This document shows, piece by piece, positions 32,897 to 42,092 of a stretch of 64,000 nt of DNA. Source of the DNA: Actinospineispora acaciae DSM 45401 (GTDB taxonomy: Bacteria; Actinomycetota; Actinomycetes; Mycobacteriales; Pseudonocardiaceae); NCBI RefSeq assembly GCF_000620785.1, contig NZ_JIAI01000008.1:1-64000 (forward strand). The letters are read 5' to 3'. The position numbers were made by a program, and so were the translations under genes. Numbering within the stretch: the first letter of the stretch is position 1; each line of letters starts with the position of its first letter. A model generated the notes under the pieces. It saw nothing but the letters and a program-made list of their open reading frames with translations, was not told the DNA's origin and did no database searches.

Positions 32897-33580
32897 CTAG
32901 ATACAGGCGCGGACGCCGCCCTGCGCGCCCTTGTTGAAGGCCGAGGTGCGCTGCTGGGCGTCGCCGTGGTCGCGCCCGTTTGTCCACGGCGTGTCGTCGG
33001 CGAGCACCCTGAGCGTGTCGCTGAGCGCCTGGCTGTCCCCTGGTTCCATCCGGATCACGCCGTCGCGCACGGCGCCGGACAGCTCGGCGCCGGCCAGGCA
33101 GTCGGCCTGCAGCTCGTCGGCCTGCGAGACCAGGCGCTTGCTCAGCCTGGCCTGGATGGCGTGGCCCCACTCGTGCGCGATGATCAGGTAGACCCAGGCG
33201 TTGCCGACCTTCTGGTAGCCGGCGGACATCAGGTTCTCGTCCCAGGCCAGGAAGTCACCGGGCGGGCAGTAGTAGGCGTTCAGCGGCTGCGCCCGGCTGC
33301 CGCCGCAGCTCGGGCCGCTGGAGCCGGTGTAGCCGCCGCGCACCGTCGGGCTGGTGTACGGCTTGTCGAAGAACTCGGTGAAGTGCCGTTTCCAGAAGCC
33401 GTCCACGGCGGCCACGGCGGTGCGCTCGTCGTCGGCCATGCTGGCGGTCAGCAGCGGGCCGGGGCCGGGGCGCGCGGAGGCGGTTCCCGTCGAAGCGGGT
33501 GTCACTGTGAGTAACACCGCTAGCACCACAACCGCAATTGCCATCCGAAGGCATCGCCGCGCAGCCGTCATGGCGAACAT
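32897..33580 (-). CDS. Secreted neutral zinc metallopeptidase (YpfJ-like)
   Basis: 227 residues with an N-terminal signal peptide (basic MTAARRCLR, then MAIAVVVLAVLLTVTPAS, AxA cleavage near residue 36). The gluzincin motif HEWGH begins near residue 136 in VYLIIAHEWGHAIQARL, with a likely third ligand in ELQADCLAG. Matches the putative neutral zinc metallopeptidase family PF04228 in order and length. Four or more Cys could form disulfides. The start could be either of two ATGs, at 33580 or 33571. Sits 17 bases downstream of the sacsin-like gene, same strand. Confidence 0.9.
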   Translation of the reverse strand: MFAMTAARRCLRMAIAVVVLAVLLTVTPASTGTASARPGPGPLLTASMADDERTAVAAVDGFWKRHFTEFFDKPYTSPTVRGGYTGSSGPSCGGSRAQPLNAYYCPPGDFLAWDENLMSAGYQKVGNAWVYLIIAHEWGHAIQARLSKRLVSQADELQADCLAGAELSGAVRDGVIRMEPGDSQALSDTLRVLADDTPWTNGRDHGDAQQRTSAFNKGAQGGVRACI

Positions 33581-33597
33581 ATTGCGCTACGGAGCGC

Positions 33598-36567
33598 TCA
33601 TCCGGAGCCGTTTTGCGGAATCAACCGGGTGAGATCCACTCTGGCTGCGACGAGTGCACGGATTGGGTCGACGACGTGCCAGCGGCCGTCCTGTCGCCAG
33701 ACCGGGACGTCCACCCGGCGCCGCTCGGGGCGGGTCAGCTCGACGGTGAGTTGGTCGTGGCGCCACACCGTGCCGTCCGGAAGATCCGTCCCGAACGCCG
33801 CGCAGGCGGCGACGACCTCGGGAAACGCCGTCCAGGACAGCTCGTCGCCGGCGGTTTCGCCGTCGGCGCCGGAGCCTGCGTCGAGCAGCCAGCCGGAGAC
33901 GATCTCGGAGGCCAGCGGGAGGTCGAGCAGCTCGGCCAGCGCGTCGACGTCGTCCGGGTCGAAGCTCCCGGCGACCGTCTCCGCCTCGGGGAGGGCGGGC
34001 GCGAGCCACGGCGTGTCGAGCAACACAGCGCGACCGGAGTCCACCACGGTGCCGTTCACGGAGCGTAACCATTCCGGCGGGTCGAGGCCGTCGGGGTCGA
34101 CCCGGCCGGCCAGGACGGCGGCGGCCAGCGAGGCGTGTGCCGTCCAGGTCAGGGCGGCGTCCGGGGACCGCGCCGGGTCGCCGAGGCGGGCCAGCAGGCC
34201 GGCGGCGTCGTCGGTGTCGCGCACGGACGCGTCGCGGCGCACGCCGATGGCGGCCAGCAGTTCTTCGTCCAGCCCGTCCGGGACCGGGTCGAACAGGCCG
34301 GCCAGCGCGGTCGCGGACGCCAGCCGCCAGTGTGGCGGGCGGTGGCCGGCCAGCCGGGCGTGCCGGGCCAGCCACCAGGCGGTGTACGAGTGGTCAGCGG
34401 TGATCGCGCGGCGATAGGCGGGGTCGGCGGCGAGCAGGGTCAGCGCGGACGGCCAGGCCGCGTCGTCCACCAGGTCCAGGTCGCGCACGGCGAGCAGCGG
34501 GCCGGGCGGGCGCGGCGAGCCGGGCTCGGGCTCGGTATCGGCCCACCAGGCCTCCTCGTCGTCGAGGTCGTGGTCCGGGCCGGTGGGGTCCTCGTCGACC
34601 AGCAGGCCGAACGCGTCGAGCACGCCGACGGCGGTCAGCACCCGGCGCGGCCAGGCGGCGGCGAGCTCGGCGGCCAGCACCCGCAGCGGGGCGTCCGGGG
34701 CCAGCAGCGGCGCGATCGCCGCGTCCGGGAGCATCAGCTCGTCGGCCCGGCACGGCTCGCCGTCGGCGTCCGGCAGCGCCAACGCTGCCAGCCACGGGCG
34801 GGGGGCCGCGCCGGTGCCCGGGTCGATCTCGGCGAGCAGGCCGAGCACGAACCTGGCCAGCGGCAGCGGGTCGGCGCCGTCCTCGGCGTCGGCCACCGAG
34901 CGCGACACCGCCTCGGCCACGCTGGGGTGGTCGAGCAGCTCGGCGGGGCCGGCCTCGGTGGCGCCGAGCCGGTGCAGCAGCGGGTGGGCGGCGGCCGGGT
35001 GCGCGATCCTCAGGCCGGGCAGCTCGACGTCCCCGAGAGGCAGCTCGGACGTCAGCGCGATCACGGTGCGTGGGCCGGTCACCGTCCGGCCGTCGGCCAG
35101 CGGCACCGGCAGCGCGGCCAGCTCCTCGCGGGCCGCCGGCAGCGCGTCCAGCGCCGGGGTCAGGGCGGTGTAGACGCGGTGCCACCACTCCGGCGGCCGG
35201 TCCAGCCCGGCGAGCATTCCGACCACTTCGCCGAGCGACACCGCGCGCACCCCGAGCGCGGTGAGCGCGGCCCGGGGCGCGCCGGCGACCTCCTCGGCGA
35301 GCAGGCCGGGGACCACGTCCGCGAGCGGCTCGGCCAGCCCGGGTACGGAGTCGTCCAGCAGCACGGCGTCGCGGGGGGCCAGCGTCGCGTCCGGCAACGC
35401 GGCGGGCAGCCAGGCGGCGTCGCGCAGCTCCGCCGTCAGGGCGGCCGTGAGCGTGGCGTCCAGCTCGGAGCGCGGGAAGCCCGGCACCGGCGCCAGCGCC
35501 GCCCGCCGCCCCGGCGACACCGCCAGCACCAGGTCCAGGTACGCCCGCGCGGCCTCGGCCAGCACCGCGTCGGTCGCCGGCCCGGTCCGCACCCGCCGCC
35601 GCGACGGCTGCATCGGCAGGCTGGCGAACAGCCGCGCGGGCAGCGCCAGCCGCTCGTCGCTGGGCGTCGGCGCGTGCAGCACGTCCTCGCCCAGCGGCCG
35701 CGGCCGCCCCTCGGCGTCCACCGGGACCGCCCAGCACACCGACCAGTCGGTCCGGTCCTCCACCGCCCGGCCGGCCAGCGCGTCGGCGACCCGCCCGGAC
35801 CGCCGCGCCAGCAGCCACCGCGCCCCGTCCGGGGCCAGCGTCACCGTGCCGTCCGGGCCGTCCGTGCGCCGGTGCGCCACCGCCACGCCGTCCTCACCGA
35901 CCACCGTGATCTCGACCAGCCACGGCAGCGCCAGCAGCAGGTCGGGCACCGCCTCCCGCGCGCCGTCGACCAGCCCGTACGGATCGGACGCGGGCAGCCG
36001 CACCTCGGTGTCGTACCCGTCCGGCACCGGCGCCTCGTCCGCCCCGACCGGCCAGCACAGCCGCAGCACCGGCGCGCGCCCGTCGCGGCGGCGCAGCTCC
36101 TCGGCCGCCGCGCCACCCAGCGCGGCCACCTCCCCGGCGGTCCGGGACAGCGAGAACGCCACCCCGCCCGTGCGGGACACGATGCGCGGCTCGCCGGTCA
36201 CCCCGAGCACGGCGGCGAACCCGACGCCGAACCTGCCGACCGTGTCGTCGTCGCGCTTGCTGGACGCGCGCAACGAGGCCAGCGCGGCGACCCCGTCCCG
36301 GTCCAGCGCCGCGCCGGTGTTGGCCACCCGCAGCTCTCCGCCGGCCACCCGCACCAACAGCCGACCCGGCTCGCCCGCCCGGTGCGCCGCGTCGGCCGCG
36401 TTCTGCGCCAGCTCGACCAGCCAGCGGTCCGCGTACCCGCCGAGCAGCAGGTCCTCCTCGGCGTTCGCGTCCTCCCGGAACCGGGTGGGCGAGCCGGCCC
36501 AGGACGCGAGCACCGAGGCGCGCAGCTCGTCGGTCCGGAACGGGTCCGCAGCGGCCTGGTCAGCCAT
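33598..36567 (-). CDS. Sacsin N-terminal-like (HSP90-type ATPase) large protein
   Basis: 989 residues. The N-terminal 200 residues hold a GHKL/HSP90-like ATPase. The N-box is VELAQNAADAAHRAG, with Glu-Asn-Asp spaced as in Hsp90. The G1 box is VANTGAALDRDG and the G2 box is GRFGVGFAAVLG. The remaining 780 residues are a long Leu/Ala/Asp-rich region without a recognised domain. Actinobacterial sacsin-like proteins have this layout and sit beside the same methyltransferase/DUF3027 neighbours. The start overlaps the methyltransferase stop by 8 bases. A chaperone-like role is inference; some relatives occur in defence contexts. Confidence 0.88.
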   Translation of the reverse strand: MADQAAADPFRTDELRASVLASWAGSPTRFREDANAEEDLLLGGYADRWLVELAQNAADAAHRAGEPGRLLVRVAGGELRVANTGAALDRDGVAALASLRASSKRDDDTVGRFGVGFAAVLGVTGEPRIVSRTGGVAFSLSRTAGEVAALGGAAAEELRRRDGRAPVLRLCWPVGADEAPVPDGYDTEVRLPASDPYGLVDGAREAVPDLLLALPWLVEITVVGEDGVAVAHRRTDGPDGTVTLAPDGARWLLARRSGRVADALAGRAVEDRTDWSVCWAVPVDAEGRPRPLGEDVLHAPTPSDERLALPARLFASLPMQPSRRRVRTGPATDAVLAEAARAYLDLVLAVSPGRRAALAPVPGFPRSELDATLTAALTAELRDAAWLPAALPDATLAPRDAVLLDDSVPGLAEPLADVVPGLLAEEVAGAPRAALTALGVRAVSLGEVVGMLAGLDRPPEWWHRVYTALTPALDALPAAREELAALPVPLADGRTVTGPRTVIALTSELPLGDVELPGLRIAHPAAAHPLLHRLGATEAGPAELLDHPSVAEAVSRSVADAEDGADPLPLARFVLGLLAEIDPGTGAAPRPWLAALALPDADGEPCRADELMLPDAAIAPLLAPDAPLRVLAAELAAAWPRRVLTAVGVLDAFGLLVDEDPTGPDHDLDDEEAWWADTEPEPGSPRPPGPLLAVRDLDLVDDAAWPSALTLLAADPAYRRAITADHSYTAWWLARHARLAGHRPPHWRLASATALAGLFDPVPDGLDEELLAAIGVRRDASVRDTDDAAGLLARLGDPARSPDAALTWTAHASLAAAVLAGRVDPDGLDPPEWLRSVNGTVVDSGRAVLLDTPWLAPALPEAETVAGSFDPDDVDALAELLDLPLASEIVSGWLLDAGSGADGETAGDELSWTAFPEVVAACAAFGTDLPDGTVWRHDQLTVELTRPERRRVDVPVWRQDGRWHVVDPIRALVAARVDLTRLIPQNGSG

Positions 36568-37270
36568 CGCGCCGGGCGTTGATCCAGAGGAACAGCGGCA
36601 GCCGCCGCCACCACGTCATGTCGGCCCGCGCCGGGCGGGGCTCGCGCAGCTCGGTGATGACGAACCCGGCGTCGGCCAGCGCGGCGGTGTACGCACCCAG
36701 CGGGTGGCTCCAGCCGTCGTAGTGCATGACCAGCCCGTCCCGGCTCTCGCTGCCGCTGAAGTGCTCGGACTCGAAGTAGCCGCCGGTCACCACGAACGGG
36801 GCATCACCGGCGTCGCCGTCGAACCGGCCCCGGTCGACGAACGGGTGCACGACCGACACGGTCAGCAGGCCGCCGGGGGTGAGCACCCTGGCCGCCTCGG
36901 AAACCGCGGCCGGCATGTCCGGCACGTCCATCAGCATGTTGTAGGCCACCACCCGGTCGAACTCGCCGTCCGCGAACGGCAGCGCCGTGGCGTCCGCGAG
37001 CCGGTACCGCCGCGCCGACCCGGCCTCCTCGGCGGCCGCCAACAGGCTCGGCGACAGGTCGCTGGCGGTGACGTGGTGGCCCAGGTCGGTCAGCTCGCGG
37101 CTGATCCGGCCCTCGCCGCAGCCGACGTCCAGGGTCGCGGCGCCCGGCGCCGGCACGAACTCCCGGAACTGCTCGCGGTAGGCCCAGAACGCGTCATGCC
37201 CCGGCGTACGTGCCCAGGTGATCCACTCGCCGGACTTCTCTTCCCAATGGTTCGCGCGCTCGATCGTCAC
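36560..37270 (-). CDS. Class I SAM-dependent methyltransferase
   Basis: 236 residues from a GTG. Motif I is TLDVGCGEGRISREL, motif II is VTASDLSPSLLAAA, and VLTPGGLLTVSVVHPF follows. A C-terminal substrate region contains YFESEHFSG and WSHPLGAYTAALADAGF. This is the methyltransferase_11 fold, close to small-molecule methyltransferases. Overlap with the sacsin-like gene indicates translational coupling. No substrate inference possible. Confidence 0.9.
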   Translation of the reverse strand: MTIERANHWEEKSGEWITWARTPGHDAFWAYREQFREFVPAPGAATLDVGCGEGRISRELTDLGHHVTASDLSPSLLAAAEEAGSARRYRLADATALPFADGEFDRVVAYNMLMDVPDMPAAVSEAARVLTPGGLLTVSVVHPFVDRGRFDGDAGDAPFVVTGGYFESEHFSGSESRDGLVMHYDGWSHPLGAYTAALADAGFVITELREPRPARADMTWWRRLPLFLWINARRDG

Positions 37271-37296
37271 CGGACCAGTCTCTCGCGCGAGTGCCG

Positions 37297-38115
37297 CTAG
37301 CGAGCCTCCAGCTCGACGCCGTCGTCGTAGACGACCTCGGCGACCGGGGTGATCGGGCCGGTGTCCGGCTCGACGTCCGAGTGCGCGCCGCAGCCGTACT
37401 CGGCATGCACCACCGCGCCGTCGGCGGGGGCGAACTCGTTCGCGCAGACCCCGAACGCGGCCCGCAGCGATCCGGCGATCGGGAGGTAGAACGCGCAGGT
37501 CACGCACGTCGACGGGGCGGCCTTGGCCATCTCGGCCCTCGGCCCTCGGTCGCCGGCGCGCCAGCGCTCGGTGGCCAGGTCGCGCCCGTAGCGGCTGAGC
37601 ACCCTGGGCCGGCCGAGCCCCACCTCGTGCGCCACCTCTTCGACGGCGGGGTCGTCCGAGGCCAGGTAGCCGGGCACCAGCCGCTCGTCATCCGGGTCGG
37701 GCGGCAGCAGGTCGCCGACGCCCAGGTCGCCGGCGCGCACCCGGTCCTGCCAGGGCACCCACGGCGGCGCGACCAGCGCGTCCGGCCCGGGCAGCAGTAC
37801 CGTCTCGCTCACCGTGACCGGGGTGTCGGGCCCGCCGTCCGCGACCGTGACCGCCCAGCGCCAGCCCCGGTAACCGGGCTGGTTGGCGGCGAAGAAGTGG
37901 GTGGCGGCGTGCTCGTCGTCGCCCTGCGCCTGCTCGTGCCCGCCGACCGCGTCCGCACCCGCCAGCTCGACGGCCGCCGCCCTGGCCAGCTCGACGGCCT
38001 CCAGCAACCGGGCTCCGGTCGGCCGCGGCTGCGCTGCGTCCACCGGCGCAACGCCCTCGTCCGCCGGCGCTGGCTCGGCAGGCTGGTCGGTGTCGTCGGG
38101 CGTTGCGGGATTCAC
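37297..38115 (-). CDS. DUF3027 protein
   Basis: 272 residues from a GTG at 38115. After an acidic Pro-rich start, the DUF3027 core is recognisable: HFFAANQPGYRGWRWAV, VLLPGPDALVAPPWVPWQD, RAGDLGVGDLLPP and then FGVCANEFAPADG and HAEYGCGAHSD. A C-x2-C pair (STCVTCAFY) with later Cys suggests a metal-binding module. Restricted to actinobacteria, function unknown. Its position beside the MFS/DUF2771 and sacsin-like genes is consistent with conserved lineage synteny, here interrupted by accessory DNA. Confidence 0.85.
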   Translation of the reverse strand: MNPATPDDTDQPAEPAPADEGVAPVDAAQPRPTGARLLEAVELARAAAVELAGADAVGGHEQAQGDDEHAATHFFAANQPGYRGWRWAVTVADGGPDTPVTVSETVLLPGPDALVAPPWVPWQDRVRAGDLGVGDLLPPDPDDERLVPGYLASDDPAVEEVAHEVGLGRPRVLSRYGRDLATERWRAGDRGPRAEMAKAAPSTCVTCAFYLPIAGSLRAAFGVCANEFAPADGAVVHAEYGCGAHSDVEPDTGPITPVAEVVYDDGVELEAR

Positions 38116-38142
38116 GCGCCCGATTGTGCCACCCTTCCCGAC

Positions 38143-38982
38143 ATGACCCGTGCGCCGGCCGTACGACTGCTCGTGACGCTGGCGCTGCTGACGGCCGGTT
38201 GCGGCGCCGGCAAGCCCGCGCCCGCCGCCGAGCCGGCCGTCGACCCGAACGCGGTGATCTCCGCCGGGCTGGCCGCCGGCGTGCCGTCGCTGCGGCCGGT
38301 GGTGCTCGGCACGCTGCCGCACGACACCGGGGCCTGGACCGAGGGCCTGGAGATCGACGGCGGCGTGCTGTTCGAGAGCACCGGGCTGCCCGGCCGGTCC
38401 CGGCTCACCGAGCTGGACCCGGCCACCGGCGCGGTGCTGCGCTCGACGCCGCTGCCCGAGCGCCTCTACGGCGAGGGTGTCACCGTGCTCGGCCCCCGGA
38501 TCTGGCAGCTGACCTGGCAGGACGGCGTGGCGCTGCGATGGGACCGGGCCAGCTTGGTCCCGGACGGCCGGGTGCCGTGGACCGGCGAGGGCTGGGGGCT
38601 GTGCCACCTGGGCGGACGGGTGCTGGCCAGCGACGGCAGCGACCGGCTGCGCGTGTTGTCCGGCACCGACCTGGCACCGCTGGGCGACGGCCGCGCGGTG
38701 CGGATCGCCGGGCGGCCGGTGTTCGGGCTCAACGAGCTGGAGTGCACGGCCGAGGGCGTCTGGGCGAACGTCTACCAGACCGACCGACTGGTCCGTATCG
38801 ACCCGACATCCGGCGAGGTGACCGCCGTCCTCGACGCCACCGGCCTGCTCCCGGACGACCAGCGCGCCGGCACCGACGTGCTCAACGGCATCGCCCAGGT
38901 GCCCGGCACCGACGAGTTCCTGCTCACCGGCAAGTTCTGGCCACACATGTTCCGGGTCCGCCTCACCCCCTCGCACCGCTAG
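38143..38982 (+). CDS. Glutamine cyclotransferase-like lipoprotein
   Basis: 279 residues. Signal with lipobox TAGC (Cys20) after a hydrophobic LLVTLALLTAG. The body is the five-bladed propeller of plant/bacterial glutaminyl cyclotransferases (PF05096): LPHDTGAWTEGLEIDGG, LPERLYGEGVTVLG, LTWQDGVAL, then GLNELECTAEGVWANVYQ and a final NGIAQVPGTDEFLLTGK. It would convert N-terminal Gln of exported peptides or proteins to pyroglutamate outside the cell. Full length, divergent from DUF3027 by 27 bases. Confidence 0.88.
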   Translation: MTRAPAVRLLVTLALLTAGCGAGKPAPAAEPAVDPNAVISAGLAAGVPSLRPVVLGTLPHDTGAWTEGLEIDGGVLFESTGLPGRSRLTELDPATGAVLRSTPLPERLYGEGVTVLGPRIWQLTWQDGVALRWDRASLVPDGRVPWTGEGWGLCHLGGRVLASDGSDRLRVLSGTDLAPLGDGRAVRIAGRPVFGLNELECTAEGVWANVYQTDRLVRIDPTSGEVTAVLDATGLLPDDQRAGTDVLNGIAQVPGTDEFLLTGKFWPHMFRVRLTPSHR

Positions 38983-39067
38983 GCACCGCTCGCGCACGAG
39001 GTGTGCGCCACCTCACACCGCCGACCGCGGCCGCCGGCCGTAGTACGCTGATCGCCTACTCGAACAA

Positions 39068-39085
39068 CGTTCTAGCTATAGAACG
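39068..39085. promoter_or_regulatory. Operator-like palindrome before the MFS/2OG-oxygenase operon
   Basis: CGTTCTA-GCTA-TAGAACG, perfect 7-base arms around a 4-base centre, 30 bases before the MFS ATG. AT-rich in an otherwise GC-rich gap. Typical of TetR/MarR operators, but no regulator gene adjoins; the nearest is the TetR 2.4 kb downstream. Confidence 0.55.
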
Positions 39086-39114
39086 AAGGTCCGGAACAGG
39101 GGCGGTGACCGCGG

Positions 39115-40506
39115 ATGGCGGACGGTGTGACCGGGCGGCGGCGATGGTGGGCGCTCGGGATGGTGAGCGCGGCGCAGCTGCTGGTCGTCCTGGACGGGAC
39201 GATCGTGAACATCGCGCTGCCGTCCGCGCAGCACGAGCTCGGCATGTCCGACGGCGCCCGGCAGTGGGTGATCACCGCGTACGCGCTGGCCTTCGGCGGG
39301 TTGCTGCTGATCGGCGGCCGGGTCAGCGGGCAGCTCGGCCACCGGCGCGCGTTCATCGTCGGGCTGGTCGGGTTCGCCGTCTCGTCCGCGCTCGGCGGGG
39401 CCGCCGCGAGCCCCGGCACGCTGTTCGCCGCGCGGGCGCTGCAGGGCGTGTTCGCCGCGTTGCTCGCGCCCGCCGGGTTGTCGCTGCTGGCCACCACGTT
39501 CACCCGGCCAGAGGAGCGGGGGCGGGCGTTCGGGGTGTTCGCGGCGGTCGGCGCGGCCGGGTCGGCGGTGGGCCTGGTCGCGGGCGGGCTGCTCACCGAG
39601 TACGCGAGCTGGCGCTGGTGCCTCTACGTCAACGCCCCGGTCGCGCTGCTCGCCGCGGCCGGTGTGGTGCTCGTGCCTCGCCAGGCTCCGGCTCGGGGTG
39701 AGGGACGGCTCGACGTCACCGGCGCGCTGCTCAGCGCGACCGGGTTCGTGGCGGTGGTCTACGCGTTCAACCGGGCCGAGTCGGCCGGCTGGGGTTCGCC
39801 GCTGGTGCTCGCGCTGCTCGGGGCGGGGGTGGCGCTGCTGGCCGGGTTCGCGGCCGTCGAGGCCCGGGCGCCGCACCCGCTGCTGCCGCCGCGCCTGCTG
39901 CGCCACCGCGCCCGCGCCGGGGCGTTCGCCACGATCGGCCTGACGTTCGTGGCGATGTTCGGCTGCTACCTGTTCATGACGTACTACCTGCAGACCACCC
40001 TCGGCTACTCACCGATCCAGGCCGGCCTGGTCCTGCTCGTGCACGCGGCGGCCGCCGTGGTCGGCTCGATGCTCATCGCCGGCAGGCTGCACGGCCGGGT
40101 GCCGCCGTGGGCGGTGATCGTGCCCGGCCTGGTCGCCTCGGCCGCCGGCGTGTTCGTCCTGACCAGGCTGACCCCGCTGAGCACCGGCATCCTGCCGCTC
40201 TACCTGACGCCCGCGATGCTGCTGACCGGCATCGGGATGGGCTGCGTCATCTCGCCGACGGCCAGCCTGGCCACCACCGGCGTGCACGGGCACGACACCG
40301 GCGCCGCGTCGGCGACCTACAACGCCGCCCAGCAGCTCGGCGCCGCGCTCGGCACCGCCCTGTTCAACACCATCGCGACCAGCACCGCCGCCACCTCGAC
40401 CGCCGTGCACGGCTACACCACCGCGCTGACCGCCGCGTTCGCGATCCTGCTCGCCGCCGCGCTGGTCGCCACGGTTTTCCGTACAGTCCCGGAAAGGAAA
40501 CACTGA
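39115..40506 (+). CDS. MFS drug exporter, EmrB/QacA (DHA2) family
   Basis: 463 residues, 14 predicted helices. Motif A-like region GGRVSGQLGHRRAFIVGL; the acidic first-helix motif QLLVVLDGTIVNIALPS with Asp-Gly-Thr is diagnostic of DHA2 exporters. Motif C GAAGSAVGLVAGG is present. A long C-terminal half includes FVAMFGCYLFMTYYLQ. Probably exports a small molecule; its operon partner, 2 bases downstream, is a 2OG-Fe(II) oxygenase, which suggests export of, or resistance to, the oxygenase product or substrate. Confidence 0.92.
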   Translation: MADGVTGRRRWWALGMVSAAQLLVVLDGTIVNIALPSAQHELGMSDGARQWVITAYALAFGGLLLIGGRVSGQLGHRRAFIVGLVGFAVSSALGGAAASPGTLFAARALQGVFAALLAPAGLSLLATTFTRPEERGRAFGVFAAVGAAGSAVGLVAGGLLTEYASWRWCLYVNAPVALLAAAGVVLVPRQAPARGEGRLDVTGALLSATGFVAVVYAFNRAESAGWGSPLVLALLGAGVALLAGFAAVEARAPHPLLPPRLLRHRARAGAFATIGLTFVAMFGCYLFMTYYLQTTLGYSPIQAGLVLLVHAAAAVVGSMLIAGRLHGRVPPWAVIVPGLVASAAGVFVLTRLTPLSTGILPLYLTPAMLLTGIGMGCVISPTASLATTGVHGHDTGAASATYNAAQQLGAALGTALFNTIATSTAATSTAVHGYTTALTAAFAILLAAALVATVFRTVPERKH

Positions 40507-40508
40507 AC

Positions 40509-41444
40509 ATGGAAAACGGTTACGTCCCCGTCATCGACATCTCGTCCAGGATCGACACCGGAAAGCGGGCGGAGCTGGCCCGGACGATCGGCGCGGCGTG
40601 CGAACGCTCGGGCTTCTTCGTCATTGTCGGCCACGGGGTGCCGTCGGATCTGGTCGACCGCATGTACACGGTCACGAACGCGTTCTTCACCCTGCCCGAA
40701 TCGGAGAAGAACGCCGTCGCCAGCCGCCCCGGAACCTCCGGGTTCCGCTCGTCGGGCGAGAGCACCGCGCGCAGCCTCGACCGCGAGACCCCGCCCGACC
40801 TGTGCGAGTCCTTCGGCGTGCACGTGACCGGCGAGCTCGACGAGGCGGAACGCGCCGGGCTCGGCGACTACTGGGCGACCTGGAAGCTGGCCAACCTCTG
40901 GCCCGAGGTCCCGGCCGGCTTCAAGCGGACCTGGCAGGAATACATGGAAACCATGACGACTTTGTCGGCCGACCTCATGCGGCTGTCCGCCCTCGCGCTC
41001 GGGCACGACGAGCACCATTTCGACAACAGGTTCGACAGGCACGTGTCCTCGCTGGTGGCCAACTACTACTATCCGCAGCTCACCGCGCCGCTCCCCGGCC
41101 AGCTACGCAGGGGCGCGCACACCGACTTCGGCGGCCTGACCGTTCTCTACCAGGAAGACAACCTCGGCGGGCTGCAGGTCATGGCGGGTGAGGACGAATG
41201 GCGCGATGTCCGCGCCATCCCGGGCAGTTTCGTGGTGAACATCGGTGACCTGATGTCGCTGTGGACCGGCGGCCGCTGGGTGTCGACAATGCACCGCGTG
41301 GTCAACCCGGAACGCGGGAACACGTCCTCTCGACTGTCCATTCCGTTCTTCTACCAGCCCAACCACGACGCCCCCTCGGACGGGTCGATCACCGCCGGGG
41401 AGTGGATGACGGAGAAGATGCGGAAACTCTTCGCCGCGCGATGA
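40509..41444 (+). CDS. 2-oxoglutarate/Fe(II)-dependent oxygenase, isopenicillin-N-synthase family
   Basis: 311 residues. Fe ligands His204 and Asp206 (AHTDFGGL) and His262 (MHRVVNP) are in place. The 2-oxoglutarate-binding Arg275-x-Ser277 is in SRLSIPFF. N-terminal VPVIDISSRID and GFFVIVGHGVP are the non-haem dioxygenase N-domain. Complete, soluble. The start is 2 bases after the MFS stop, so both are in one operon. Reaction could be hydroxylation or desaturation; substrate unknown. The 3' end overlaps the convergent TetR gene by 56 bases. Confidence 0.93.
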   Translation: MENGYVPVIDISSRIDTGKRAELARTIGAACERSGFFVIVGHGVPSDLVDRMYTVTNAFFTLPESEKNAVASRPGTSGFRSSGESTARSLDRETPPDLCESFGVHVTGELDEAERAGLGDYWATWKLANLWPEVPAGFKRTWQEYMETMTTLSADLMRLSALALGHDEHHFDNRFDRHVSSLVANYYYPQLTAPLPGQLRRGAHTDFGGLTVLYQEDNLGGLQVMAGEDEWRDVRAIPGSFVVNIGDLMSLWTGGRWVSTMHRVVNPERGNTSSRLSIPFFYQPNHDAPSDGSITAGEWMTEKMRKLFAAR

Positions 41445-42075
41445 CGGGCGTGGGTGTGTACGAGTCGAGGAGCTCTTTCAACTGTTGCGCACACGCCCTC
41501 AGTGGGGCCGAGCCCTGGCTGGCCTTCGCCATCGTCATCGCGCCCGAGTAGCCACCGACGACGAGAACCGCCAGCGAATGAGGATCCACTCGCTCCAGAT
41601 ATCCATCGTCCTGGTCGGTCCGTAGTTTCTCCTCGATCGCCGACTGCCAGCGCTCGAACACCGCATGTAGCTCGGTCCGAAAATCGGGGTCGGGCGCCGC
41701 CGCGAGTTCGAGCGAGAGGTTGTTCAACGGGCAGCCGAGAACCTTCCCGTTCGCCTCTATCGAGCCGGCGATCCGATCGAGGACCGCCTGGATCCCAGCC
41801 GCGGCCGTGCGGGCCGACACCAGCGGCTGGATCCAGGTGTCCTCGATCGTCCGCGAGACCCGGTCACGGATGACGGCCAGCCCGAGCGACTTCTTCGTCG
41901 GGAAGTGATGGTGGAAGGCGCCGCTCGTCACGTTCGCCAGCCGCATGATCTCGTGCGTGGAGGTCGAGTGGTAGCCGCGCGCCTGGAACGCGTCCATGGC
42001 CACGTCGACGATCTTCCGCCGCACCGCCACCGGATCCCTGGTGCGCCGCCGCACCGGCTCCGTCGATCCACTCAC
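41389..42075 (-). CDS. TetR-family regulator (LmrA/YxaF-like)
   Basis: 228 residues. DNA-binding domain: VRRKIVDVAMDAFQARGY, HSTSTHEIMRLANVTSGAF, HHHFPTKKSLGLAVI. The C-domain has GCPLNNLSLELAAAPDPDF, characteristic of the TetR_C/LmrA-YxaF group. Transcribed divergently from the NIPSNAP-SnoaL genes; an inverted repeat sits within the probable promoter between them. Most likely represses that operon and itself. Its C-terminal coding region overlaps the convergent oxygenase by 56 bases, unusual and perhaps a sign of late juxtaposition. Confidence 0.93.
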   Translation of the reverse strand: MSGSTEPVRRRTRDPVAVRRKIVDVAMDAFQARGYHSTSTHEIMRLANVTSGAFHHHFPTKKSLGLAVIRDRVSRTIEDTWIQPLVSARTAAAGIQAVLDRIAGSIEANGKVLGCPLNNLSLELAAAPDPDFRTELHAVFERWQSAIEEKLRTDQDDGYLERVDPHSLAVLVVGGYSGAMTMAKASQGSAPLRACAQQLKELLDSYTPTPVIARRRVSASSPSSTPRR

Positions 42076-42092
42076 GGCACGAGCCTAGCACC

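Noticed and set aside
33629..36582. Plus-strand Ser/Arg-rich frames over the sacsin-like gene
   Set aside because: Antisense shadows with no motifs; the minus-strand ATPase boxes are clear.
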